From contig NZ_CP046619.1 of assembly GCF_009755725.1 (NCBI RefSeq), positions 1,054,001 through 1,118,000 on the forward strand: a stretch of 64,000 nt of DNA. Reading direction: 5' to 3'. Positions 56,628-64,000 of this stretch are shown one piece after another (within the stretch, counting starts at the first letter, position 1; the number at the start of each line of letters is the position of its first letter). The position numbers were made by a program, and so were the translations under genes. The notes beneath the pieces are model-generated. The model was not told where the DNA came from. It ran no database searches and saw only the letters and a list, made by a program, of their open reading frames with translations. This DNA is from Diaminobutyricimonas sp. LJ205 (GTDB taxonomy: Bacteria > Actinomycetota > Actinomycetes > Actinomycetales > Microbacteriaceae).

Positions 56628-57236
56628 TCAGCGTTTCTTGCCCCGGAGCACCCGGAAACCCTTGCTGGTCGCGGCACGGGTGAAACTGAACTCATCGGGG
56701 AACGTCGTCTGAAGCCAACGATGCAGGGAATCAGAACCAAGGTTGCGTGCAACGACGAGCCAGGCGTCCGTGCCATGGTCCAGTCGGGGCAGCCAGCGTT
56801 CCAGCAGGCTGTGCAACTCGTTCTTACCGACCCGGATCGGTGGGTTCGACCAGATCGTCATGAAGACCACATCGTCGGGCACCTCATCGGGTGTGACCGC
56901 CTTGATGTTGCTCACGCCGGCAATCTCGGCGTTCCGGCGCACCAGGTCGAGAGCCCGCTCGTTGACATCCACGGCCCACACGGTCGCGTGTGGCGACTCC
57001 AGGGCCAGGGTGAGCGCGATCGGACCCCAGCCACAACCAAGGTCGAGCAGGTTGCCACCCGGCGGTGGCGCGGGCGTGTTCGAGAGCAGCACCTGGGTGC
57101 CGACGTCGACGTGGTCAGGGCTGAACACCCCACCCGCGGTCGTCAGTTGAAAGTCACGCCCGGCGAGCCGCGCATGAATCTGGCGCAGGTTGGCCTCGCT
57201 CGAGGGCATTGATGAGAAGTAATGCTCCGCGGCCAT
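56628..57236 (-). CDS. RsmC-like class I SAM methyltransferase
   Basis: This 202-residue methyltransferase has the SAM motif LLDLGCGWGPIALTLAL near 63-79, VWAVDVNERALDLVRRNA near 86-103, and the catalytic SNPPIRVGK near 128-136. The NPPI motif and FQLTTAGGVFSPDHVDVGT region match RsmC/RlmG-type guanine-N2 rRNA methylases. The single-domain form lacks the N-terminal pseudo-domain of E. coli RsmC. It overlaps no gene; the hflX start is 35 bases away in the other direction. Confidence 0.9.
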   Translation of the reverse strand: MAAEHYFSSMPSSEANLRQIHARLAGRDFQLTTAGGVFSPDHVDVGTQVLLSNTPAPPPGGNLLDLGCGWGPIALTLALESPHATVWAVDVNERALDLVRRNAEIAGVSNIKAVTPDEVPDDVVFMTIWSNPPIRVGKNELHSLLERWLPRLDHGTDAWLVVARNLGSDSLHRWLQTTFPDEFSFTRAATSKGFRVLRGKKR

Positions 57237-57270
57237 GCAGAGAAACTTACCGAAAAGCGAAGGAACTAGT

Positions 57271-58803
57271 GTGACTGATATGACAGAGCGCGAAGACAAG
57301 CGCGGCGCCGACGAGGGCGCGGTCGACCGTGTGCTGGCCGCCGAGCAGTCCCGATCGGTTGGCTACGCCCGCTTCGGAGGGCGAGCGGAGGCGCTTCAGG
57401 ACGCCGATCACTACAGCGACCAGCGCGACGGTGAACAGTTCGAGCGTGAGGACCGTGCGGCGCTCCGCCGCGTTCGCGGACTGTCGACTGAGCTCGAGGA
57501 CGTCACCGAGGTTGAGTACCGGCAACTGAGGCTCGAGAACGTGGTGCTCATCGGCGTGTACTCCGGTGGCTCCCTCGAAGACGCCGAGAACTCGCTGCGC
57601 GAACTCGCAGCACTTGCCGAGACCGCCGGTGCGGCTGTGCTCGACGGGCTGCTTCAGCGCCGCCCGAATCCCGATCCCAGCACGTACCTCGGCCGCGGCA
57701 AGGCGCAGGAGTTGGCCGACATCGTCAGGGCAGTCGGCGCCGACACCGTGGTCGCCGACACCGAGCTCGCACCCAGCCAGCGCCGTGCGCTGGAGGATGT
57801 CGTGAAGGTCAAGGTAATCGACCGCACCGCGGTGATCCTCGACATCTTCAGCCAGCACGCCAAGAGCCGTGAGGGCAAGGCGCAGGTCGAACTCGCGCAG
57901 CTCGAGTACCTGCTGCCGCGCCTGCGCGGCTGGGGTGAGTCGATGAGCCGCCAGGCCGGTGGCCAGGTCGGATCCGCCGGCGCCGGCATGGGAAGCCGCG
58001 GACCAGGTGAAACCAAGATCGAACTCGACCGGCGCCGCATCCACACCCGGATGGCCAAGCTGCGCAAGCAGATCAAGGGCTTCGCGCCCGCCCGTGAGGC
58101 GAAGCGCGCCAACCGCAGCCGGTACGAGGTGCCGAGCGTTGCGATCGCCGGATACACCAACGCCGGCAAGTCGAGCCTGCTCAACCGGATCACCCAGGCC
58201 GGCGTGCTCGTCGAGAACGCGTTGTTCGCAACCCTGGACGCGACGGTCCGCCGCACGCACACCCCGGACGGGCGGCTGTACACGCTGGCCGACACGGTCG
58301 GGTTCGTGCGGAACCTGCCTCACCAGCTGGTCGAGGCGTTCCGGTCAACACTTGAGGAAGTCAAGGATTCCGAGGTCATCGTGCACGTCGTCGACGGCGC
58401 GCACTCCGACCCGGCCAGCCAGATCACAACCGTGCGAGATGTCATCGGCGAGATCGACGCGCGCGACATCCCCGAGATCGTCGTGTTCAACAAGGCCGAC
58501 CTCCTGGACGCCGACCAGCGGTTGCTGCTGCGCGGACTGGAACCGGACGCCGTGTTCGTGTCGGCACGAACCGGCGAGGGCGTCGAGGAGCTGCAGCAAC
58601 GGATCGCCGACCTGCTGCCCGCCCCCGAGGTGGAAATGACGTTGCTGGTGCCCTACGACCGGGGCGAAGTCATCTCTCGCCTGCACGTGCAGGGGCGAGT
58701 CCTGAAGACGGAGTACCTCGAGAAGGGCACCCGCGTGAAGGCGCTCGTGCACCCGTCGCGAGTGGATGGCCTGAGCGACTTCGTCGAGCAGCACGCCCGC
58801 TGA
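57271..58803 (+). CDS. hflX: GTPase HflX
   Basis: This 510-residue ribosome-associated GTPase splits stalled ribosomes under stress. The N-terminal HflX domain includes LLQRRPNPDPSTYLGRGKA near 128-146 and IELDRRRIHTRM; the G domain has G1 GYTNAGKSSLLN near 294, G3 DTVGFVRNLPHQLVEAF near 344, and G4 FNKAD near 407. GTG at 57271 is chosen because AAGGA lies 6 bases upstream; ATG at 57280 is an alternative. The first 60 residues are acidic and poorly conserved. Confidence 0.96.
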   Translation: MTDMTEREDKRGADEGAVDRVLAAEQSRSVGYARFGGRAEALQDADHYSDQRDGEQFEREDRAALRRVRGLSTELEDVTEVEYRQLRLENVVLIGVYSGGSLEDAENSLRELAALAETAGAAVLDGLLQRRPNPDPSTYLGRGKAQELADIVRAVGADTVVADTELAPSQRRALEDVVKVKVIDRTAVILDIFSQHAKSREGKAQVELAQLEYLLPRLRGWGESMSRQAGGQVGSAGAGMGSRGPGETKIELDRRRIHTRMAKLRKQIKGFAPAREAKRANRSRYEVPSVAIAGYTNAGKSSLLNRITQAGVLVENALFATLDATVRRTHTPDGRLYTLADTVGFVRNLPHQLVEAFRSTLEEVKDSEVIVHVVDGAHSDPASQITTVRDVIGEIDARDIPEIVVFNKADLLDADQRLLLRGLEPDAVFVSARTGEGVEELQQRIADLLPAPEVEMTLLVPYDRGEVISRLHVQGRVLKTEYLEKGTRVKALVHPSRVDGLSDFVEQHAR

Positions 58804-58825
58804 TCACCTGGCAACAGCGCAAACC

Positions 58826-58870
58826 GTTGGTCGAGCTTGCCGAGATCCGGTCTCGGCAAGCTCGACTAGC
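58826..58870. repeat. Inverted repeat of the GGTCGAGCTTG family
   Basis: GTTGGTCGAGCTTGCCGAGA (58826-58845) and its near-perfect inverse (58851-58870) flank TCCGG. It lies between convergent genes hflX and the low-complexity secreted protein and could end transcription both ways. Confidence 0.75.
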
Positions 58871-58894
58871 GGACTTCTGGCGTCGTCTGGGCGC

Positions 58895-59290
58895 CTAGTC
58901 GGCCGAGACCGGGCTCGTGGCCGACGGCGCGGACGCAGGCGACGCGGGCGAGGCGACCGACGGCGCCGACAGCACCGACGGTGCGCTGATCGGCGAGGCG
59001 GCGCTGGGTGCTGAAACGGGGCTGGCCGGGGTGGCAACGCTCGGGGTCGAGTCGACGACGGACGCGGCCTGGTCGGACATCGACACCGGTGCCGTCTGCT
59101 CGCTGGTCGGGGCGCTCGGGATGCCGAATGCCGCCCCGCTGGTCTGGGTGACGGGGCGCGTGTCAACCGCCGCACCGCTGACGTCGTTCACGCCCGTGGC
59201 GTGGGCCGCGGCCACCGCGCCGCCGCCGATCAGGCCCAGGCCGAGAACCGATGCCGCTCCGATGGCGGTCCACTTGGTCTTGTTCTGCAT
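58895..59290 (-). CDS. Secreted Ser/Pro/Ala-rich low-complexity protein
   Basis: This 131-residue protein has a signal-peptide-like N-terminus (MQNKTKWTAIGAASVLGLGLIGGGAVAAAHA, broken here into a basic start and a hydrophobic core, residues 1-31), then a Ser/Pro/Ala/Val-rich region in which units such as SAPSVASPASP repeat from about 80 to the end. I recognise no domain. ATG at 59290 has AGGAG 6 bases upstream; ATG at 59296 touches that site. The N-terminal region before the repeats resembles small secreted actinobacterial proteins of unknown role. Confidence 0.75.
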   Translation of the reverse strand: MQNKTKWTAIGAASVLGLGLIGGGAVAAAHATGVNDVSGAAVDTRPVTQTSGAAFGIPSAPTSEQTAPVSMSDQAASVVDSTPSVATPASPVSAPSAASPISAPSVLSAPSVASPASPASAPSATSPVSAD

Positions 59291-59378
59291 AGTCATCTCC
59301 TGCTCGTCGAGACCCGACTCCATGCCGCGGGCTTGATGACTACCAGCCTCGTCGGGCTCCATGAGATGCCGAGGAGAC

Positions 59379-59762
59379 CTAGGTGAGGGCATTCTCATCT
59401 TCTGTTCGGTCGTCGATGCGGCCATCCCGTGACCGCCAGGTACCCACGGGTCGGCAGAACAGGAGCGCCACGATCGCGATCCCAGCGAGCGCCGCATCAG
59501 GCAGCCACGTGCCCAGGACGATGACGTGCGAGATGAGGAACAGCGGCAGCGTCCAGAGCGCCAACCAGCCCGCCGGCTGTCGGATGAGCCCGATTGCCAC
59601 GATCAGCCCCAGCACAGCGAAGGCAAGGCCGAACGACGCAATCAGTACCTGAGCATCGAACGGGAAGGGGTCGTCTACGAACAGCGTGGACAGGGCGATG
59701 ACACCGCTCAACGCGAACAGCACGCAGAGCAGCACCTGGCCGACACGGAAGAGAAGAGACAC
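59379..59762 (-). CDS. Four-span membrane protein, unrecognised
   Basis: This 127-residue protein has four hydrophobic spans (about 5-27, 38-60, 66-86, 88-104) and a charged tail (TWRSRDGRIDDRTEDENALT). I do not recognise the family. GTG at 59762 has the best spacing to AGGAGG (59768-59773), while GTG at 59768 overlaps it. A strong inverted repeat abuts the ribosome binding site (59773-59795). Confidence 0.75.
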   Translation of the reverse strand: MSLLFRVGQVLLCVLFALSGVIALSTLFVDDPFPFDAQVLIASFGLAFAVLGLIVAIGLIRQPAGWLALWTLPLFLISHVIVLGTWLPDAALAGIAIVALLFCRPVGTWRSRDGRIDDRTEDENALT

Positions 59763-59772
59763 GTGCACCTCC

Positions 59773-59795
59773 TAGTGTGAGATGGGCTCACACTA
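59773..59795 (-). promoter_or_regulatory. Perfect inverted repeat abutting the ribosome binding site
   Basis: TAGTGTGAG and CTCACACTA, 9-bp perfect arms around a 5-base centre, end at the first base of the AGGAGG that serves the membrane-protein gene. It could be a repressor operator over the promoter or an RNA hairpin near the start. Confidence 0.65.
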
Positions 59796-59832
59796 GAGGC
59801 GGTCTCACGCCTCGCGCAATGGGTGCCGGCGG

Positions 59833-60504
59833 TCAGATCGTGCGCAGGACCGCCACGACCTTGCCGAGCACCTCGGCGAAATCACCCAGGATCGGTTCGA
59901 AGTTCGAGTTGCGGGGGAGCAGCCAGGTATGCCCGTCACGCTGACGGAACACCTTGACCGTAGCCTCGGAGTCCAGCATCGCAGCGACGATGTCACCGTT
60001 CTCCGCGGTCTTCTGCTGTCGAACGACAACCCAGTCGCCGTCGCAGATGGCGGCGTCGATCATCGAGTCGCCAACGACCTTGAGGATGAACAGGTCGCCC
60101 TTGCCGACCAGCTGCCGAGGCAGCGGGAAGACCTCTTCGATCTGCTGCTCGGCGGTGATCGGGATGCCAGCGGCAATACGTCCGACCATCGGAACCATCG
60201 CCGCGTCGCCCACCGGTGCGGATGTCTCGGACGAATCCTCGATCGCGGGGAGGTCGATCAGGATCTCGAGCGCCCGGGGGCGGTTCGGGTCGCGCCGCAG
60301 GTATCCGCTGAGCTCAAGCTGGTTCAGCTGATGCGTGACGCTCGACAACGAGGACAGGCCAACTGCGTCACCGATCTCGCGCATGCTCGGCGGATAGCCG
60401 CGCTGGGAGACCGAGCGCTGGATCACATCAAGGATCGCGAGCTGCTTCTCGCTCAGGTTCTTCCGGCGCCGTGTGCGGCGCTCGGGCTCAGCCTTCTCGT
60501 CCAT
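59833..60504 (-). CDS. lexA: LexA SOS repressor
   Basis: This 223-residue repressor has a winged-helix DNA-binding domain (about 18-80; [21 protein letters not shown]), the self-cleavage site A112-G113 in [10 protein letters not shown], the catalytic S147 in GDSMID and K184 in TVKVFRQ. ATG at 60504 has GGAGGGGAGACCG upstream. It is divergent from a LysM gene, and LexA boxes lie at 60601-60616 and 60665-60680, so it should regulate both itself and its neighbour. Confidence 0.98.
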   Translation of the reverse strand: MDEKAEPERRTRRRKNLSEKQLAILDVIQRSVSQRGYPPSMREIGDAVGLSSLSSVTHQLNQLELSGYLRRDPNRPRALEILIDLPAIEDSSETSAPVGDAAMVPMVGRIAAGIPITAEQQIEEVFPLPRQLVGKGDLFILKVVGDSMIDAAICDGDWVVVRQQKTAENGDIVAAMLDSEATVKVFRQRDGHTWLLPRNSNFEPILGDFAEVLGKVVAVLRTI

Positions 60505-60600
60505 CGGTCTCCCCTCCGCACGGCCATCGACCTGCAATGTCGGTGGTCCCTGATTGTCTGTCTCCAGACACTCGAAACTGTATCCACAAACACCGTGGAA

Positions 60601-60616
60601 ACAAACATGCATTCGA
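60601..60616. promoter_or_regulatory. Candidate LexA box for lexA
   Basis: On the minus strand this reads TCGAAT-GCAT-GTTTGT, 9 of 12 matches to TCGAAC-N4-GTTCGA. TTGTTT followed 16 bases later by TACAGT could be the lexA promoter, with the box over its -35. Confidence 0.6.
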
Positions 60617-60647
60617 GAGTGTCGTGGCATTAGGGGCAGATTGTCCC

Positions 60648-60677
60648 TTGACGCCGCGATTCTTTCGAATGTATGTT
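60648..60677 (+). promoter_or_regulatory. Promoter of the LysM gene
   Basis: TTGACG (60648-60653) and TATGTT (60672-60677) are 18 bases apart, a good vegetative promoter. The LexA box at 60665-60680 covers its -10. Confidence 0.65.
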
Positions 60678-60680
60678 CGG
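60665..60680. promoter_or_regulatory. Candidate LexA box for the LysM gene
   Basis: TCGAAT-GTAT-GTTCGG matches 10 of 12 consensus positions and overlaps the -10 of the LysM promoter. Confidence 0.75.
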
Positions 60681-60748
60681 AACACAGCTTCGCATCCGGT
60701 GGCTCCCGGCCGAGCACCGGATGCGAAACCCTCAAGGAGGTAATACTC

Positions 60749-61093
60749 ATGAGCACCATCACCCTGGCCCCTGCTCCCGTCCGCACCCGGCTGCGCCTCA
60801 CCCGCCGCGGCCGCATCGTGATCACCGGTCTCGTCTCCCTGCCGCTCGTGCTCGGCGTGCTCTTCACCTCGCTCAACGGCGGGGGAGCAACCGCAACCTC
60901 GGACCGCAGCGCCGCGTCCTTCGAGTACGTCACCATCCAGGCCGGCGAATCGCTGTGGGGCCTCGCCGAGTCGATCGCGCCCGACGCCGACCCGCGGGAC
61001 GTCATCTCCGACATCCTCTCGCTCAACCAGGTGAGCACCGCCGACGTGCACCCGGGGCTGCGCCTCGCGCTGCCGTCCGCCTACAGTCACTGA
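60749..61093 (+). CDS. LysM domain protein divergent from lexA (SOS cell-division inhibitor candidate)
   Basis: This 114-residue protein has a basic N-terminus, one membrane span (about 22-42) and an extracellular LysM domain (about 59-109; [19 protein letters not shown], then [26 protein letters not shown]). Its position divergent from lexA matches the SOS-induced division inhibitors Rv2719c/ChiZ of Mycobacterium and DivS of Corynebacterium, and YneA of Bacillus. AAGGAGGTAATACTC precedes the ATG. It probably pauses division when DNA is damaged. Confidence 0.85.
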   Translation: MSTITLAPAPVRTRLRLTRRGRIVITGLVSLPLVLGVLFTSLNGGGATATSDRSAASFEYVTIQAGESLWGLAESIAPDADPRDVISDILSLNQVSTADVHPGLRLALPSAYSH

Positions 61094-61126
61094 CGACACC
61101 CGTAACCGCGCTCAGGAGCACGCCTC

Positions 61127-61132
61127 TAAAAT
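61127..61132 (+). promoter_or_regulatory. Candidate -10 of a leaderless hisC mRNA
   Basis: TAAAAT lies 6 bases before the GTG at 61139, so transcription would begin at or next to that codon. No ribosome binding site is near the GTG. No clear -35 is seen. Confidence 0.4.
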
Positions 61133-61138
61133 AGGTTG

Positions 61139-62215
61139 GTGACTTCTCTTGCTGACCTGCCCATTCGTGATGACCTGCGCGGACAGTCGCCCTACGGCGC
61201 TCCGCAGAAGAGCGTGTCAATTCGGCTGAACGTCAACGAGAACACCCATCCGATGCCCGACGACGTGGCAGAGGAGATCGTCGCGCGGATCACCGCGGTC
61301 GTCCGTGGGCTGAACCGCTACCCGGACCGTGAATTCACCGACCTGCGCGACAGCCTCGCCGGGTACCTCGGACACGGCCTCGACCGCTCGAACATCTGGG
61401 CGGCGAACGGATCGAACGAGGTCCTGCAACAGATCCTCCAGGCCTTCGGTGGTCCCGGACGAAGCGTCCTTGGCTTCCCACCCACCTACTCGATGCACTC
61501 GATCCTGGCTGCGGGCACCGGAACACGCTGGGTCGCCGGGCCGCGCGACGCCGACTTCGAACTGTCGGCAGCGACCGCGGTGGCTGCGGTCGAGGCCGAG
61601 CGGCCGGACCTGGTCTTCTTCTGTTCCCCGAACAACCCGACGGGCACTCCGGTCTCACTCGACACCATCGCCGCCGCCTATGACGCGACGGACGGCATTG
61701 TCGTCGTCGACGAGGCCTACGCCGAGTTCGCGCCCGCCGACCAGCCGACCGCCCTCACACTGCTGCCGGGCCGGCCACGCCTGATCGTGTCCCGCACGAT
61801 GAGCAAGGCGTTCGCCTTCGCCGGCGCCCGAGTCGGCTACCTGGCCGCGGATCCCGCCATCGCCGACGCGCTGCGGCTGGTGCGCCTGCCCTACCACCTG
61901 TCCGCGCTCACCCAGGCCGCTGCGATCGCCGCGCTCGCGCACGCCGACGAGATGCTCGCGATGGTCGAGGACATCAAGGCCCAGCGCGACCGGATCATCA
62001 CCGAGCTTCGGCGGCTCGGCTATAAGACGTACCGCAGCTGGTCGAACTTCGTGCTGTTCGGCGGGGTCGCCAACCCCAACGAACTCTTCGAGACCCTGCT
62101 TGCGCAGGACATCATCATCCGTGACCTCGGCATCGACGGCCACCTCCGGGTCAGCGCCGGCACCGAAGCCGAGACGACGGCGTTCCTCGAGGCGATGGCT
62201 AGGATCGAAGCATGA
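61139..62215 (+). CDS. hisC: Histidinol-phosphate aminotransferase
   Basis: This 358-residue PLP enzyme converts imidazole-acetol phosphate to histidinol phosphate. The PLP lysine is K223 in [22 protein letters not shown] lies near 26-35, and [13 protein letters not shown] near 162-174 and [12 protein letters not shown] near 190-201 are standard. GTG at 61139 is preferred; a TTG 3 bases earlier is less likely. hisB starts within its stop (4-base overlap), so the his genes are coupled. hisD, usually first, is not present here. Confidence 0.95.
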   Translation: MTSLADLPIRDDLRGQSPYGAPQKSVSIRLNVNENTHPMPDDVAEEIVARITAVVRGLNRYPDREFTDLRDSLAGYLGHGLDRSNIWAANGSNEVLQQILQAFGGPGRSVLGFPPTYSMHSILAAGTGTRWVAGPRDADFELSAATAVAAVEAERPDLVFFCSPNNPTGTPVSLDTIAAAYDATDGIVVVDEAYAEFAPADQPTALTLLPGRPRLIVSRTMSKAFAFAGARVGYLAADPAIADALRLVRLPYHLSALTQAAAIAALAHADEMLAMVEDIKAQRDRIITELRRLGYKTYRSWSNFVLFGGVANPNELFETLLAQDIIIRDLGIDGHLRVSAGTEAETTAFLEAMARIEA

Positions 62216-62820
62216 GTGCACAGCCCCGCGTCTCGCGGATCACACGCGAGACCAGTGAGTCGAGCATCGAACTGGACTTGAACCTCGACGGAACCGGGGT
62301 CAGTGCCATCAGCACGACGGTCCCGTTCTTCGACCACATGCTCACCGCCTTCGCGAAGCACTCCCTCGTCGATTTGACCATCAAGGCCAAGGGCGACATT
62401 GAAATCGACGTGCACCACACGGTCGAGGACATTGGCATCTCGCTCGGCAAGGCGATCAAGGAAGCTGTCGGCGACAAGGCCGGGATTTCCCGCTACGGCG
62501 ATGCCCACGTGCCGCTCGATGACGCCCTCGCTCGCGCCGTCGTCGACATCTCCGGACGGCCGTACCTCGTGCACACCGGTGAACCCGCCGGCTTCGAACA
62601 CCACCTGATCGGCGGTCACTTCACCGGTTCGATGGTTCGGCACGTGTTCGAGGCCATCGCCCTCAACGCCGGCCTGACCGTGCACCTCACGGTGCTCGCC
62701 GGTCGTGACCCCCACCACATCGCCGAAGCCGAGTTCAAGGCGTTCGCACGCGCCTTCCGGCAGGCTGTGGCCTCCGATGCCCGCGTCAGCGGGATCCCGT
62801 CAACCAAGGGTGCTCTGTAA
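62212..62820 (+). CDS. hisB: Imidazoleglycerol-phosphate dehydratase
   Basis: This 202-residue manganese enzyme dehydrates imidazoleglycerol phosphate, the step before His[14 protein letters not shown] near 39-51 and [15 protein letters not shown] near 65-79 carry metal-binding His and Glu, and the second half repeats the pattern with [16 protein letters not shown] and [17 protein letters not shown]. It is the single-domain form, without histidinol phosphatase. It overlaps hisC by 4 bases and precedes hisH by 4. Confidence 0.97.
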   Translation: MSAQPRVSRITRETSESSIELDLNLDGTGVSAISTTVPFFDHMLTAFAKHSLVDLTIKAKGDIEIDVHHTVEDIGISLGKAIKEAVGDKAGISRYGDAHVPLDDALARAVVDISGRPYLVHTGEPAGFEHHLIGGHFTGSMVRHVFEAIALNAGLTVHLTVLAGRDPHHIAEAEFKAFARAFRQAVASDARVSGIPSTKGAL

Positions 62821-62824
62821 CCAA

Positions 62825-63457
62825 GTGACCACACCATCCGTCGTCGTCCTTGACTACGGCTCGGGCAACATCCATTCCGCGGCGAAGGCCCTGGAAGCAG
62901 CAGGCGCCCGCGTCGACGTGACCGCCGACCGGCAGAAGGTCGCCGAGGCCGACGGTCTGCTCGTCCCCGGCGTCGGCGCGTTCGCCGCCGTCATGCAGCA
63001 GCTGCGGGCCGTGCGCGGCGACGAGCTCATCGATCGCCGGCTGGCCGGCGGTCGCCCGGTGCTCGGCATCTGCGTCGGCATGCAGGTGCTCTTCGAACGC
63101 GGCGTCGAACGCGGAACCGACACTGAGGGTCTCGGCGAGTGGCCGGGAACGGTCACCCAGCTCCAATCCGAGGTGCTGCCACACATGGGTTGGAACACGG
63201 TCGAGGCCGCGGAGGACTCCGTGCTCTTCGACGGTATCCAGAATGAGCGTTTCTACTTCGTCCACTCGTATGGCACACCGGAGTGGACCCTCGAGATCGA
63301 ACCGCCGTTTCCGCAGGCGAAACTCACCTGGGCGGAACACGGCAGCCGGTTCCTGGCCGCCGTCGAGAATGGGCCGCTGTCGGCCACCCAGTTCCACCCG
63401 GAGAAGTCCGGCGAGCCCGGCATCCGGCTCCTGAGCAACTGGCTGCGCAGCCTGTAA
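62825..63457 (+). CDS. hisH: Imidazole glycerol phosphate synthase glutaminase subunit HisH
   Basis: This 210-residue class I glutamine amidotransferase feeds ammonia to HisF. The triad is C83 in LGICVGMQ, and the His and Glu in QFHPEKSG near 190. [11 protein letters not shown] near 48-58 and [10 protein letters not shown] near 10-19 are HisH-specific. GTG start, 4 bases after hisB. hisF must lie beyond the right edge. Confidence 0.96.
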   Translation: MTTPSVVVLDYGSGNIHSAAKALEAAGARVDVTADRQKVAEADGLLVPGVGAFAAVMQQLRAVRGDELIDRRLAGGRPVLGICVGMQVLFERGVERGTDTEGLGEWPGTVTQLQSEVLPHMGWNTVEAAEDSVLFDGIQNERFYFVHSYGTPEWTLEIEPPFPQAKLTWAEHGSRFLAAVENGPLSATQFHPEKSGEPGIRLLSNWLRSL

Positions 63458-63529
63458 GCCTCTTCCGCGTACTGGAGTACGATTCTGTATTTGTGCCCGA
63501 AGGCACAACCTCCTGAGATCAAGGACATC

Positions 63530-64000
63530 ATGAGCGAGTTCAACACGACCCCGGCCCTTACCTTGCTGCCGGCGGTCGATGTGGCAGATGGAAAAGCGGT
63601 CCGCCTCACCCAGGGCGCGGCCGGCAGTGAAACCAACTACGGAGAGCCGGCGGATGCCGCCGAAGAATGGGTCGCCCAGGGCGCCGAGTGGATCCACCTC
63701 GTCGACCTCGACGCCGCCTTCGGCCGTGGCAACAACCGCAATGTCATCAAGCGGGTGATCAAGAGCATCCCGAAGCACGTGAACATTGAACTGTCCGGCG
63801 GGATCCGCGACGACGCCAGCCTTGAGGCCGCGCTCGCCACCGGCGCCAAGCGCATCAACCTCGGCACCGCGGCGCTCGAGAACCCGGAGTGGGCAGCCCA
63901 CGTCATCTCCGAGTACGGCGAGGCAATCGCCGTCGGCCTGGACGTGCGCGGCACCACGCTCGCCGCTCGCGGCTGGACGAAGGAAGGCGGCGACATCTGG
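63530..64000 (+). CDS. priA: Phosphoribosyl isomerase PriA/HisA (3' end outside window)
   Basis: The visible 157 residues form the first half of a beta/alpha barrel: [18 protein letters not shown] with the first catalytic Asp, [16 protein letters not shown], and [20 protein letters not shown] with a phosphate-binding loop. In actinobacteria this enzyme often serves both histidine and tryptophan synthesis (PriA); the second half needed to confirm that is missing. AAGGACATC precedes the ATG. The 72-base gap after hisH holds small inverted repeats such as CGTACTGGAGTACG. Confidence 0.93.
   Translation, partial: MSEFNTTPALTLLPAVDVADGKAVRLTQGAAGSETNYGEPADAAEEWVAQGAEWIHLVDLDAAFGRGNNRNVIKRVIKSIPKHVNIELSGGIRDDASLEAALATGAKRINLGTAALENPEWAAHVISEYGEAIAVGLDVRGTTLAARGWTKEGGDIW

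Noticed and set aside
60555-60600. Third LexA box near CTCGAAACTGTATCC
   Set aside because: Only one half-site fits; the second half has no match to GTTCGA.
63458-63529. Attenuator or riboswitch between hisH and priA
   Set aside because: Only small hairpins (CGTACTGGAGTACG and TGTGCCCGAAGGCACA) are present; no His-rich leader peptide or T-box features.

Overview
The window is a 64 kb stretch of a high-GC chromosome from an actinobacterium, most likely a member of the Microbacteriaceae. Three things point there. The conserved core order (rpsO, pnp, M16 protease, dapB, thyA, folA, dapA, rnj, ftsK, pgsA, cinA, clgR, DUF3046, recA, recX, miaB, miaA, dapF, hflX, lexA, LysM protein, his genes) is actinobacterial. 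LexA boxes match TCGAAC-N4-GTTCGA. GTG starts and 1-4 nt stop/start overlaps are common. Genus and species cannot be fixed because there is no rRNA here. I see no tRNA, rRNA, CRISPR array, prophage, transposase or plasmid gene.

Layout. 1-12.8 kb is a mixed accessory stretch: a short-chain dehydrogenase cut by the left edge, membrane proteins (YihY, DUF6328, PrsW, VanZ), a HelD-type RNA polymerase recycling ATPase, a NERD protein, hydrolases, a glycosyltransferase and a MarP-type protease. rpsO follows at 13.1 kb. About 10 kb then separates it from pnp: a baeRF protein, fructosamine kinase, two luciferase-like flavin systems, an aldo/keto reductase, a PfpI protein, the proton-translocating transhydrogenase operon and dodecin. 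After pnp comes a second accessory block: a three-gene ABC transporter, an aldo/keto reductase and a TetR regulator. 30.6-43.2 kb holds the M16 protease, dapB, thyA-folA, dapA and RNase J. Stress or polyphosphate genes and a WYL-regulator/hydrolase pair are interspersed. A MacAB-like exporter operon (43.4-46.5 kb) precedes ftsK. 46.5-58.8 kb is core cell division, lipid, DNA repair, tRNA modification and lysine genes. 58.9-61.1 kb carries a low-complexity secreted protein, a membrane protein, lexA and a divergent LysM protein. The window ends inside the histidine operon (hisC, hisB, hisH, priA).

How genes work together. recA, recX, lexA and the LysM protein form a visible SOS module with three LexA-box candidates. 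dapA, dapB and dapF serve lysine and peptidoglycan synthesis. thyA-folA is the thymidylate/folate pair. miaB-miaA build ms2i6A37 in tRNA. rpsO, pnp and rnj serve translation and RNA decay.

I did not find a clearly new multi-gene system. The most unusual signals are two families of intergenic inverted repeats, a perfect 11-bp-arm palindrome upstream of tetR, palindromes built into promoters or next to a ribosome binding site, the paired SOS boxes between lexA and the LysM gene, and a hexamer (GGATGC/GCATCC) that recurs very often across coding sequence.
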